Under the pieces are notes generated by a model that did no database searches, had not been told where the DNA came from, and saw nothing but the letters and a program-made list of their open reading frames with translations. Made by a program: the position numbers and the translations under genes. A stretch of DNA of 64,000 nt, taken from positions 62,001-126,000 of the forward strand of contig NZ_JNKO01000007.1 of assembly GCF_000702885.1 (NCBI RefSeq), given 5' to 3'. This DNA is from Oribacterium sp. P6A1 (GTDB lineage: Bacteria; Bacillota; Clostridia; Lachnospirales; Lachnospiraceae). This document shows positions 1 to 8,399 of this stretch, one piece after another (position 1 is the stretch's first letter; each line of letters begins with the position of its first letter).

Positions 1-356
1 TTATTAAGTTCAGGGTGATCTTTCAGATATGTTTCCAGAGCTCCTGTTTCATCCACCATATAAATGTCGGATCCTACAGCCACCCTTTTTCCATCCTGAA
101 TATAATAATGAATATATCCGGAAGAAGCGGCATCAACCGTCTCCTCTTCGCGGATCGCCACACCCGTATACTGTTCCTGTCTCACTATATTGCCGTCAGA
201 GACTTCGTAAAATCTCACCTGTTCTCTGGTGATATATGAGTATACACTAAAAACAATGTAGAGAAAGATAATCATGAAGATTATCATCCCTACATTGAAT
301 CTAGGCAGAATATTCGGTTTTATTATGTTAGATGTATCTTGCTTATTTACTGCCAT
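1..356 (-). CDS. HlyD-like membrane fusion protein, N-terminal part (runs off the window)
   Basis: Only the first 118 residues are present and no stop codon lies in the window. The ATG is followed by a polar N-terminus, one hydrophobic segment at about residues 21-42, and a beta-rich stretch with two Gly-containing turns (SGYIHYYIQDGKRVAVG), as expected where a biotinyl-lipoyl-like domain begins. Single-span proteins of this type are annotated as HlyD-family periplasmic adaptors in Firmicutes and often lie near yggS-sepF; I infer that context continues to the left. The start is 9 bases after the stop of the P-loop gene, so the two are probably co-transcribed. I see no clear Shine-Dalgarno sequence, so translation may depend on coupling. 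The family call is moderate because most of the protein is missing. Confidence 0.6.
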   Translation of the reverse strand, partial: MAVNKQDTSNIIKPNILPRFNVGMIIFMIIFLYIVFSVYSYITREQVRFYEVSDGNIVRQEQYTGVAIREEETVDAASSGYIHYYIQDGKRVAVGSDIYMVDETGALETYLKDHPELN

Positions 357-365
357 GCTAAAAAA

Positions 366-785
366 TCAAAGTGAAATAGCTACATCTCTCTTTACGCTGT
401 CCGGAAGCTCTTCTGCATCCATGGATACGCTAAGTACAAAAGTGATCTTATACTTTTCGCCAAGGTCCTCAAGACGCTTGATGCAATTTGAAATGTCTGC
501 GCCCTCGAGAGATGAAAGCTTAAGAAAACTGTCAAGGAACATATACTCTAAATCATGATCCTGAGAAATAATACCACTTATGAAGCCGATAAATGCATCC
601 TCGGAATCGATAGGATACTCGTTTACGTTAATAAGACGGATCTTATTGTTAAGCTCATACATGTGTTGTGCGGATTTATCAAGGAAATCAACATTTCCGT
701 TTGCTTCCTTAACAACTGCGTTTGCCTTATCAAGAAGCTGCTTAGTCTTTCCTTTGCCTCTCTTGCCTACAATCAACTGTACCAT
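366..785 (-). CDS. Small P-loop (Walker A) protein of unknown function
   Basis: A 139-residue soluble protein with a textbook Walker A motif GKRGKGKT at residues 7-14 right at the N-terminus. A hydrophobic stretch ending in Asp (EYMFLDSF) later in the chain could serve as Walker B. The rest is helical and charged, without membrane segments or a second recognisable domain. I chose the ATG at 785 because AGGAGGT sits 5-11 bases upstream; the open frame continues further but runs through the promoter. It is followed at 9 bases by the HlyD-like gene. Homologues are sometimes labelled PilT-like or ATPase from the P-loop alone. I would not assign a function: nucleotide binding is supported, the partner and reaction are unknown. 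Confidence 0.75.
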   Translation of the reverse strand: MVQLIVGKRGKGKTKQLLDKANAVVKEANGNVDFLDKSAQHMYELNNKIRLINVNEYPIDSEDAFIGFISGIISQDHDLEYMFLDSFLKLSSLEGADISNCIKRLEDLGEKYKITFVLSVSMDAEELPDSVKRDVAISL

Positions 786-815
786 AGTCAAGTACCTCCT
801 AAACTTTGTAGTTTC

Positions 816-844
816 AGTATAGTACATTAAACGGTCTAATTCAA
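816..844 (-). promoter_or_regulatory. Sigma-A-type promoter for the P-loop gene
   Basis: Read on the minus strand: -35 TTGAAT, a 17-base spacer, then -10 TATACT. The start codon of the P-loop gene follows about 30 bases downstream, with a strong ribosome-binding site between. No terminator with a good T-run separates it from the carboxypeptidase gene upstream, but a weak hairpin lies at 947-981. Confidence 0.65.
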
Positions 845-946
845 GCAACAATTCCCAAATAAAGCAATCAAAAAAGCCTGTCTTTTGTACAATCTATCTC
901 AAACAAAGGGATATAACCCAAAGGAATTGTATGACAAAAAGCATGT

Positions 947-981
947 CCCTATTCCGTGGAAAAAGCATCCCCGGAATAAGG
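947..981 (-). other. Hairpin after the carboxypeptidase gene
   Basis: Arms CCCTATTCCG and CGGAATAAGG pair with one mismatch around a 15-base loop, 33 bases after the carboxypeptidase stop codon. No T-run follows directly on the minus strand, so it is at best a weak terminator or a 3'-end protecting stem for the long elongation operon. Confidence 0.35.
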
Positions 982-1013
982 TCCTGGAAATCATGTATGT
1001 GTTTTTATCAGAA

Positions 1014-2030
1014 TCAATAAGTCTTTGAAATCATACTCGTCATATTACGGTAAAGTTCATCCTTGGATTCCGCTTTCATAACTGTGGAAATATATTCCTC
1101 TCCTGTAGATGTCTTGCGCACTCCCATTGTAAGGCAATATCCCGCAGCATTTGTGGTACCTGTCTTTCCTCCCAGAACCTCAAGTCCCTGAGGAACAGGT
1201 GTCTCTCCGATCATGAATCTGTTGGTAACGCTCCAGCTCTGGGTCTTGGGCATACCATTGGAATCCTTATAATGAGGACTGTAATTAACCGTAGATACTA
1301 TCTTCCGGAATTCCTCATATTTCATAGCCTCATTCATAGTGAGGTAAATGTCATAAGGAGTCGTATAATGCCTATCGTCCGGCAATCCGTGGGGATTAAC
1401 AAAATGGGTCCCTGTGGCACCTATTTCAAGAGCCGTACGGTTCATCTCCTCCACAAAAGCCTCGACAGAACCGCATGTAGCCTCGGCAACCGCAACAGCC
1501 GCATCATTACCGGAAGGAAGCAGCATACCGTAAAGGAGATCCTCTATCGTCAGGGTCTCTCCGGGTCTCAGCCATGCCATGGAAGAACCCGAAACCGAAA
1601 TTTTTGAATTCTCCGTAACGGTAAATTCCTGCTGAAAATCCTGAATATGTCTCATACATACCAGAGCCGACATAACCTTGGTGATACTTGCGGGATAAGT
1701 CCTTACATAGGGGTTCTTATAGGCCACCGCCTGGGGATCCTCTTTTCCGAACTCAACCATAAGAGCAGCTTCCGCCGATATGTCATCAGCATTGAAGGTG
1801 GTTTCTCCCGGAAGAGCCAGGCCTACGGAAAACCCCTTTGCATGGTCCGTCTCAGTAAGACTTGTATTTACCGAGTTCATACGCATGAGACCCACGTTTA
1901 CATCATACTTATTTTCTATTTTCTGACCGCAGCCCGTAAGCACCGCAAGACATAAAAGAACCGGAAGCGCCATCAAACGACGGCTCCCTCCGGATCTGAA
2001 TTTCTTTTTATCAAGAAATGTTTTCTTCAT
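1014..2030 (-). CDS. D-alanyl-D-alanine carboxypeptidase (peptidase S11), lipoprotein
   Basis: A penicillin-binding protein of the DacA/DacF class that trims the terminal D-Ala from peptidoglycan stem peptides outside the membrane. The three active-site motifs are visible in order: SxxK (SITK within TYPASITKVMSAL), SGN (LLPSGNDAAVAV) and KTG (GGKTGTTNAAG). The N-terminus has a basic region, a hydrophobic core and a lipobox-like LTGC, so a lipid-anchored form is likely. The start is uncertain: ATG at 2030 has GAGG 9 bases upstream; ATG at 2039 and GTG at 2057 are in frame, and the GTG would overlap mgsA but has AGAGGTGAT in front. It is the last gene of the radC-mreC-mreD-pbp2-rodA-mgsA unit, which fits a role in side-wall maturation. 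Confidence 0.9.
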   Translation of the reverse strand: MKKTFLDKKKFRSGGSRRLMALPVLLCLAVLTGCGQKIENKYDVNVGLMRMNSVNTSLTETDHAKGFSVGLALPGETTFNADDISAEAALMVEFGKEDPQAVAYKNPYVRTYPASITKVMSALVCMRHIQDFQQEFTVTENSKISVSGSSMAWLRPGETLTIEDLLYGMLLPSGNDAAVAVAEATCGSVEAFVEEMNRTALEIGATGTHFVNPHGLPDDRHYTTPYDIYLTMNEAMKYEEFRKIVSTVNYSPHYKDSNGMPKTQSWSVTNRFMIGETPVPQGLEVLGGKTGTTNAAGYCLTMGVRKTSTGEEYISTVMKAESKDELYRNMTSMISKTY

Positions 2031-2041
2031 CAATCTCATCC

Positions 2042-2431
2042 TCAGATGTTTCTCCACTCAAGATCACCTCTCTCAAGTGCCTTAATAAGAAGCTCTGCTG
2101 TTGCAAGATTTGTTGCGATAGGAATATTGTAGGTATCGCAAAGCTGTACCACCGAATTTACCTCAGGTTCCTGAGCCTTTACATGAAGAGGATCTCTCAG
2201 GAATATAACCATATCAAGATTTCCCTGCTCGATCTGAGATGCAAGCTGTCTGGAGCCTCCTGTCTCACCCGGAAGGAACTTGTGTATGCGGAGGTTGGTA
2301 ACCTCTTCAACAAGCAAACCTGTAGTTCCTGTTGCATATAACTCGTGTTTACTAAGGATACCACGATATGCTATGCAGAAATTCTGCATCAATTTCTTTT
2401 TTGAATCATGTGCGATCAAACCAACGTTCAT
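2042..2431 (-). CDS. mgsA: Methylglyoxal synthase
   Basis: Converts dihydroxyacetone phosphate to methylglyoxal and phosphate, a cytosolic bypass that relieves phosphate-limited glycolysis. The chain matches the family's usual length (129 residues from the ATG used). It shows the N-terminal AHD segment, the GTTG phosphate-binding turn at about 35-38, GETGGSRQ at about 55-62, and an Asp at about 73 in the LDMVIF strand that fits the catalytic base. I chose ATG 2431 over an in-frame TTG at 2440, which would place the AAGG sequence too close. It lies between rodA (25-base gap) and the carboxypeptidase gene. Why a glycolytic shunt enzyme sits in an elongation operon is not evident from the sequence, but this neighbourhood recurs in Clostridia. 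Confidence 0.95.
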   Translation of the reverse strand: MNVGLIAHDSKKKLMQNFCIAYRGILSKHELYATGTTGLLVEEVTNLRIHKFLPGETGGSRQLASQIEQGNLDMVIFLRDPLHVKAQEPEVNSVVQLCDTYNIPIATNLATAELLIKALERGDLEWRNI

Positions 2432-2456
2432 TTCTTTCAAACCTTTCCGGAGAGGA

Positions 2457-3599
2457 TCAGATCACGCTGTCCCTGCGCTGCAGAGCAACATTTAATACTA
2501 ATCCCATCCCAATATAGACTGATACAAGTGAGCTTACGCCTCTCGAAAAGAAAGGAAGTGTAACACCGGTATTCGGTAAAATACCGGTCGCAACTGCGAT
2601 GTTGGTATAGGTCTGGAAGCCTATCCATGCCATCATACCAACCGCTATAAGACGTCCGCTCATCTTTTTAGCCTTTGAAGCTATTATAAGACATTCAATT
2701 ATTATCAACAAGAAAAATATAATAATAATTAATGAACCTCTGAAACCCAGCTCTTCACCGATAACGGCAAAAATGAAGTCATTATCCTCTTCCGCAAGGA
2801 AATTTCCGTTCTTTACAGAGAAGATGGAGTTATTATTCAGACCTTTTCCCGCAAACTGGCCGGAGCCTATAGCCATAATGGAATACATCTGCTGGTAGAA
2901 GGTCTGGGTGTTTTCCGAAGGGTTCAGGAATGTGAGGATTCTCGCAGCCTGATAGCCCTGCAGAAAAGGAATATGATCGTAAAGACCGGATTTGAACAAA
3001 TATACAAAAACCAGTGCAAAGGGCACTACCGCAAAAACCACGCCCAATATCCACTTAATCCCTATATTGGATGCAAATACTATAGCCGCAACTATGACAG
3101 TCATGATAATGGCTGTACTCAGGTTAGGCTGTATAAGAACCAGACCTATAGGTATAAGATACAATACAAATGCCAAAAGCACCGTATGCGGCGAATTCAC
3201 CCGGTCCTTGGCCTTGTGAAAATACGCTGCGTAAAAAATGATAAGACCGATTTTTACAAACTCAGCAGGCTGAACCTGGCCCAGCACAGGCACCTGTATC
3301 CATCTCACCGCACCGTGGCCCGATGCGGTACCGTAGACCTTAACGCCCAAAAGCATAAGAACCGACACAATATATATAAGATTGTACTGCCTTACTATTC
3401 GTCTGTAATCTATGAAGGAAAGTGCTATACAGATCAAAAGTCCTGCGAAAGAACCTAAGATCTGTCGAAACACCTGAGGATTTCGAAAATCCTCGGCCCC
3501 CACGGCGGAACGCATGATAACCACGCCCAGAATATTGAGGGCAACCATATAGATAATCAGTCTATAGTCATAATTCTTTAAATTATAATTGAATTTCAT
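2457..3599 (-). CDS. rodA: RodA, SEDS peptidoglycan glycosyltransferase
   Basis: A 380-residue polytopic membrane protein of the FtsW/RodA/SpoVE family, which polymerises lipid II during elongation together with a class B PBP. About ten hydrophobic spans are visible. Family signatures include GHGAVRWIQVP and QPAEFVKIG in the first half, QPNLSTA in the middle, and the C-terminal GVTLPFFSRGVSSLV loop. RodA rather than FtsW is favoured because the gene directly follows PBP2 (17-base gap) in an mre-type operon. The ATG is preceded by AGAGGAG at good spacing. Confidence 0.95.
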   Translation of the reverse strand: MKFNYNLKNYDYRLIIYMVALNILGVVIMRSAVGAEDFRNPQVFRQILGSFAGLLICIALSFIDYRRIVRQYNLIYIVSVLMLLGVKVYGTASGHGAVRWIQVPVLGQVQPAEFVKIGLIIFYAAYFHKAKDRVNSPHTVLLAFVLYLIPIGLVLIQPNLSTAIIMTVIVAAIVFASNIGIKWILGVVFAVVPFALVFVYLFKSGLYDHIPFLQGYQAARILTFLNPSENTQTFYQQMYSIMAIGSGQFAGKGLNNNSIFSVKNGNFLAEEDNDFIFAVIGEELGFRGSLIIIIFFLLIIIECLIIASKAKKMSGRLIAVGMMAWIGFQTYTNIAVATGILPNTGVTLPFFSRGVSSLVSVYIGMGLVLNVALQRRDSVI

Positions 3600-3616
3600 A
3601 ATCTCCTCTTACATCA

Positions 3617-6490
3617 TCAGTCGGATACGTTCAATGCAGAGATATAAGAAGCATCTCTTGAAAGGATGGCATCCAGGCTGTCCTTACCATAACAGTAATT
3701 GTAAACATTGTTGGCAAGGTTCGCCGCATTACCGGAAGAATATCCGTAAGGGATATTAACTGTCACTGATATTTCCGGAGCCGCATAGGGAGCGTAAGAA
3801 ACAAATACCGCATGGTTACCGCGATCCTCTCGCTCCTGAGCCGTACCTGTCTTTCCGGCAATAGGGATATCCTGTCCCTGGAATACTCTCTTTGCCACAC
3901 CCTCTGTGATCATCTCTCTAAGACCCCTGTGAACGGCACTCCATGTGAGATCGCTGAAATCAAGCTGTCTGACCACCTTAGGTTCTATGGTCTTCACGAG
4001 AGAGCCGTCAGGAGCAGTGATCTTATCCAGTATGGAGAGATCAAAGACTGTTCCGCTGTTGGCAACTGCGGTGATATATCTTGCCAGCTGAACATCATTG
4101 TAGGCATGGTTGCCCTGTCCCATGGCGGAACGTTCAGGATCGTAATCCGAAATACGCGGCATGGTTTCATCTATCTCAACTCCGGAAAGAGAATCAAGAC
4201 CAAACAATGAAGCATATTTCTGTATTCTTTCGATACCATAGGCCTGATTATAGTTTCCGTTCTCATCTATGGAAAGAAGATGTCCCACTGCGGCAAAGAA
4301 GAAGTTGCAGGAATTCTTTATTCCGTCTATAACATTCTCTCTTCCGTGATTCTGCGGATATATCCAGCACTTGATATGAGGAGTTACCTCTTCATAAACT
4401 CCGGTACAGTCGATAACCGTATAGAGATTAAGAGCCCCCTCCTGCAGCGCCGCAATCGAAGTCAAAGGTTTGAAGGTAGAACCGGGCGCAAGCTGAGTCT
4501 GTGTGGCACCGTTAAGCAGCGGCAGCGAAAGATCCGCATTGCACTTACGAAGATAATCCGCATCGGTGATACGATTGTTGTCAAAGCCCGGGTAGGTTAC
4601 CAGAGCCCGTACTTTACCGGTTTTTACATCTGTAACCACCACGGAACCGTTGCACGGATCCAGCGCAAGCTGTGCGGGACTTATCTCTATCTTTCTTATC
4701 TTGGAGATAAGGAAGGTGTAGGCAAAATGCTCATCCCCTGTGGAAAGCTGGCTGTAGGACTGTTCATCCGGCTCCAGAACTCCCTGCTCAAACAGTGCCA
4801 TAAGCAGCAGATATCCGGGAATGGTCTTATCTGAAATGGCATACTTATACAGTATTTTGTCGAACTCAGGGTCATTGTTGAGACGGTCTATAATGTACTG
4901 AACCAGAAGCTTATAGATGTTCTCGGTATCATAATAGTCATCGGAAAGCTCCAGCTTTGAGGTATCAAGCCATGCTTCGTCGATACCCTTCATAATGAAG
5001 TTCCTGAGATTTATGGTATCGTTCTTCCATGAAGTGTATGCTTCCGATTCACGGAAACTCTGATCGGAAGAATCGATGATGCCGCTCTCCTTACCTGTCA
5101 TATAGTCATAGATGTAAACGATATAAGCCTGCATATCCTGAGGAAGCTCATTGAGTCCCTCAGTGGTGGGATTTAAAAGCTCCGACTGTATATCCACAAG
5201 CTTTCTTTTTTTGTTAGAAGTGAAAATATCAGCTATACGGCGCTCAGAAGCCCCTGCTTCGGACAGACCGAAATGAGCCGAATCCAAAACATTGTTATTG
5301 ATAAGCTGGAAGTAGGCATCCTTTACCGGAATGGTGATCTCAGACTGCTCTACCAGGGCATTTCTGTCACTGAGATCCTGCTCGGTGATCTTTGAAGCAA
5401 GTACACCCGCAAGCTCCTGCTCAAGCAGATGGTAGATGGCGATCTGATCGTTGGCGGAAATGGTAGTATAAATGTCATTGCCCGCTGTGGCATCTGTTTC
5501 CGAAACCACATCAAGAACCGAACCCACGGAATTAAGGTACATCTCTCTGGATCCCTTCTTTCCCTTAAGTTCAGACTCCATGCTCTTCTCAAGTCCCCAT
5601 ACACCGACTATGTCGTTCAGCTCATAGCTCTCGTCCTTTTTCCGGAGCTCTTCAAGCTGATCAGCTCTTACCTGTCCCGTATAACCGACTATATGACTGA
5701 GATACGGCGCATAATTGTATCTGCGGACGGAGACATTCTCGATATCCACTCCCTTAAGCTCTCCCTTGGCCTCAAGAATCTCCGCAACACACTCCTCTGA
5801 GACATTTTTAACTATAGTAGTGCTCTGATATCTCTGGTAAGCCGTAAGACGAAGGGTGAAGAAAATGTTTATCATATCAAGTGCCTTTTCGTCGGACAGC
5901 ACTATGGGATTTCCTTCCGGATCTCTTATATCATCAAATCTGTATCTTTTCTTCGAGAACTCCATGGCTTCTCTTGCTGTGATATCAAAATCCTTATCAC
6001 TGAGATCAGAAACATTTCTGCCGCGAATGTTGGCGATAAATCTCCTTCTGTCATCCTCGGAGCCGGTAACAAAATAGGGTTCACGATTTGCATCCAGCTT
6101 TATCTTATACTGGCCTTCAACCGAATAACCATACTTCTCGATTATCTCGGCTACCCGCATAAGCATATAGTTTCTGCTGTTAATGCCTTCGTTTGTAGTA
6201 TCGTATGAACCGTTGTCGGAAATCGTTATATTGTACTGAAGTTCATTATATGCCAGCAGTTTTCCGTCTCTGTCATATATATTTCCTCTGGTTCCGTCTG
6301 TTGTAACCCTGGCCAGAGTACGTTCCTGATAATCATTGAGATATTGCTGCCCGTTGACTATCTGGAGATCAAAAAGCCTGATTCCGATAACTATATAGAA
6401 TATCGAAAAAACAAGTCCAAGGAAGAATAACCTTGAACCTACAAATCGAACAGTAAATTCCTTTATGGCCTCGAATATTTCTTTAATCAA
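3617..6490 (-). CDS. mrdA: Penicillin-binding protein 2 (elongation transpeptidase)
   Basis: A class B PBP that cross-links peptidoglycan with RodA. An N-terminal membrane anchor lies at about residues 18-38, followed by the dimerisation/pedestal region. The transpeptidase domain carries SxxK (STFK, about 670), SxN (SCN in KNSCNFFF) and KTG (AGKTGTAQ, about 877). At 957 residues it is much longer than the usual 600-700. The extra length is an insertion of about 260 residues between a TISANDQ segment near 345 and QLALDPCNGSVVVTD, where the transpeptidase domain resumes; it contains long acidic helical stretches. The start is TTG: AGGAG lies 8 bases upstream and no ATG occurs nearby. It overlaps nothing and is 11 bases from mreD. 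Confidence 0.95.
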   Translation of the reverse strand: MIKEIFEAIKEFTVRFVGSRLFFLGLVFSIFYIVIGIRLFDLQIVNGQQYLNDYQERTLARVTTDGTRGNIYDRDGKLLAYNELQYNITISDNGSYDTTNEGINSRNYMLMRVAEIIEKYGYSVEGQYKIKLDANREPYFVTGSEDDRRRFIANIRGRNVSDLSDKDFDITAREAMEFSKKRYRFDDIRDPEGNPIVLSDEKALDMINIFFTLRLTAYQRYQSTTIVKNVSEECVAEILEAKGELKGVDIENVSVRRYNYAPYLSHIVGYTGQVRADQLEELRKKDESYELNDIVGVWGLEKSMESELKGKKGSREMYLNSVGSVLDVVSETDATAGNDIYTTISANDQIAIYHLLEQELAGVLASKITEQDLSDRNALVEQSEITIPVKDAYFQLINNNVLDSAHFGLSEAGASERRIADIFTSNKKRKLVDIQSELLNPTTEGLNELPQDMQAYIVYIYDYMTGKESGIIDSSDQSFRESEAYTSWKNDTINLRNFIMKGIDEAWLDTSKLELSDDYYDTENIYKLLVQYIIDRLNNDPEFDKILYKYAISDKTIPGYLLLMALFEQGVLEPDEQSYSQLSTGDEHFAYTFLISKIRKIEISPAQLALDPCNGSVVVTDVKTGKVRALVTYPGFDNNRITDADYLRKCNADLSLPLLNGATQTQLAPGSTFKPLTSIAALQEGALNLYTVIDCTGVYEEVTPHIKCWIYPQNHGRENVIDGIKNSCNFFFAAVGHLLSIDENGNYNQAYGIERIQKYASLFGLDSLSGVEIDETMPRISDYDPERSAMGQGNHAYNDVQLARYITAVANSGTVFDLSILDKITAPDGSLVKTIEPKVVRQLDFSDLTWSAVHRGLREMITEGVAKRVFQGQDIPIAGKTGTAQEREDRGNHAVFVSYAPYAAPEISVTVNIPYGYSSGNAANLANNVYNYCYGKDSLDAILSRDASYISALNVSD

Positions 6491-6501
6491 AGTTTATGCT
6501 C

Positions 6502-7038
6502 CTATTTATCTATTTTTTCAGTCGCAGAAAATACGAACCTGTAAAGGATCAGGGTAACCATCAGTGAAAACACCACTGCCGGCAGCACTACATGCTGCAG
6601 GTAATATGGTATGTCGAATTTTTCGCGGAAGAAAAAACGAAAGAAATAAATATATACATGATAAATAAATTCGTTTACCACGCACATGATCATAGGAAGG
6701 GTTATGTACTCTTCATAATATACATTGCAGAAAAAGCCGTTCACATACCCTATAACAACAAAAATAAGACTATAGAAACCGAAAGGTCCCGAATAGAACA
6801 GGTCAAGCAGCAATCCTGCCGAAAGACCATAAATCATGCCCGGCAGGCTGCCGTGTATAAAACCTATGGAAAAGGTAAGAATAAGCAGCAGATTCGGAGA
6901 TGCCGAAAGAAACGGCAGCAGCGGAATGACACTTGTCTGGATAAGAAATGCTGTCACCAGAGAAAGTATGTACACCAGAATTCCGAGTCTGCGCTTTGTG
7001 CTCTTTTTAATTGATTTTTTCTTGAATATAGATTTCAT
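6502..7038 (-). CDS. mreD: MreD, rod-shape membrane protein
   Basis: A 178-residue integral membrane protein. A very basic N-terminus (KKKSIKKSTKRR) is followed by about five or six hydrophobic segments, with SPNLLLILTFSIGF and the G-rich loop typical of MreD. It is thought to link MreC with the RodA-PBP2 synthase. It begins 5 bases after the mreC stop and has only a weak ribosome-binding site, so coupled translation is likely. Sequence conservation in this family is low; the call rests on length, topology and position between mreC and pbp2. Confidence 0.9.
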   Translation of the reverse strand: MKSIFKKKSIKKSTKRRLGILVYILSLVTAFLIQTSVIPLLPFLSASPNLLLILTFSIGFIHGSLPGMIYGLSAGLLLDLFYSGPFGFYSLIFVVIGYVNGFFCNVYYEEYITLPMIMCVVNEFIYHVYIYFFRFFFREKFDIPYYLQHVVLPAVVFSLMVTLILYRFVFSATEKIDK

Positions 7039-7043
7039 TCCGA

Positions 7044-8399
7044 TTAATTGTTAGGATTTTCCTCAATCAGCTCCTCCTCAGAATCATTGTTCTGATAAGA
7101 GGTCTCCTCTTGATTTGCAATTGTCTGACTTTCTGTTTCAGCCTGGGAGCTTTCCCTCGCAGCAGTCTCACGGGTCTCAGTCTCTGGGGCTTCGGTCTCC
7201 CTTGCGGAATTCTCCACAGTCTCCTCTTCCCGGGCCTCAGTCTCCCGGGTTCTGTTTGAAGATTCTCTTCCGCTGCTGCTTCTTCCGGAATCATCCTCTT
7301 CCCCGCCGTTGTTTCCGGAAGCCGTTGTTTCCTTCTCATCTGCCTTTTTAACTGTGTAGACATTGTCACCGGTATCCACTATATCCTTCGCGGTAATCAG
7401 GCCGCTGTTTGGATCGGCAGTACCATCGATTTCTCCGAGAGGAGTGAGTCCCTCCATTCCGGCCCAGGTACCTGTGATATTGGTATTCTGCTCGGAAACA
7501 TTCTTAAGAATTTCATCTGCGCTGCCGGCACCTGCCATCACTCTGCCGTCTCCGCTGTTCTCGTCAAGGAAGCTGTCACTCTTAACCTGCTTCAGAACAA
7601 GAACCTCCGAAAGATCGTTGAAATCCGCGGCAGGTATGAGATAACCGTCCTTCATAAGACGTTTTTCATCTTCTTTTACATCTACCGCATATCCGATAAG
7701 TATACCGGGCAAAAATTTTGCGGAAATATTGGATGTAACGATACGGTCACCTTCCTGAATGGAAGTATCCTTTTTAATGTCGGTGATCCTGAGTCTTCCC
7801 TGCTCATAAAGAGTGAGATCTCCCGCAACTATACATGTGTCGCTGGACTGGAGTCCCATAGCCGAAACTCTGGATTCATCATCTATAATAGAACGTACTG
7901 TGGCATAATTCAGTCCAACATCCGTAACTATACCGATGAGACCGCCGTTCGCCATTACATTCTGATCTACACGTATTCCATCCTGAGAGCCCTTATCGAT
8001 ACGAAAGACCTGGAACCAGTTCTCTGAGTCTTTGGCAATGACTCTCGCAGCCACCTTTTCGTACTGCATATACTCCTGATCAAGTCCGTAAAGCTCTCTG
8101 AGTCTGGACAGCTCACCACTGTCCAGAGTCAGTCTGTTGTTCTGCTCCGTAAGAAGATCTATCTTCTCATTCAGCTTTTTGTTTTCTTCCTCAACCTCGG
8201 CAAGAGTACGATGCTCCTTCAGGTTTTCATAGATACCGAATCCGACTCTGTTTACCCCCGTCTGGAATGGCACCAATACATAACCTATAGTATTTCGTAT
8301 GGGATTCATGATACCGTCTTTTACCGAAGAAATGACTATCATCATCACACACAATACCGAAAGAACTATAAATATATACTTACTTTTCTTATTTTCCAC
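7044..8399 (-). CDS. mreC: MreC, rod-shape-determining protein with long acidic tail
   Basis: A single-span protein (hydrophobic segment at about residues 8-27) with an extracellular coiled coil at about 60-115 and the double beta-barrel MreC core, recognisable by VIAKDSENWFQVFRIDKG and NGGLIGIV. It scaffolds the elongation synthase. The last ~100 residues form a low-complexity Glu/Thr/Ser/Arg tail rich in ETE and ARE units that is not part of the usual 270-300-residue protein. The start is GTG (GGGA 8 bases upstream) and lies inside radC, giving an 11-base overlap. No mreB lies between radC and mreC. Confidence 0.93.
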   Translation of the reverse strand: MENKKSKYIFIVLSVLCVMMIVISSVKDGIMNPIRNTIGYVLVPFQTGVNRVGFGIYENLKEHRTLAEVEEENKKLNEKIDLLTEQNNRLTLDSGELSRLRELYGLDQEYMQYEKVAARVIAKDSENWFQVFRIDKGSQDGIRVDQNVMANGGLIGIVTDVGLNYATVRSIIDDESRVSAMGLQSSDTCIVAGDLTLYEQGRLRITDIKKDTSIQEGDRIVTSNISAKFLPGILIGYAVDVKEDEKRLMKDGYLIPAADFNDLSEVLVLKQVKSDSFLDENSGDGRVMAGAGSADEILKNVSEQNTNITGTWAGMEGLTPLGEIDGTADPNSGLITAKDIVDTGDNVYTVKKADEKETTASGNNGGEEDDSGRSSSGRESSNRTRETEAREEETVENSARETEAPETETRETAARESSQAETESQTIANQEETSYQNNDSEEELIEENPNN

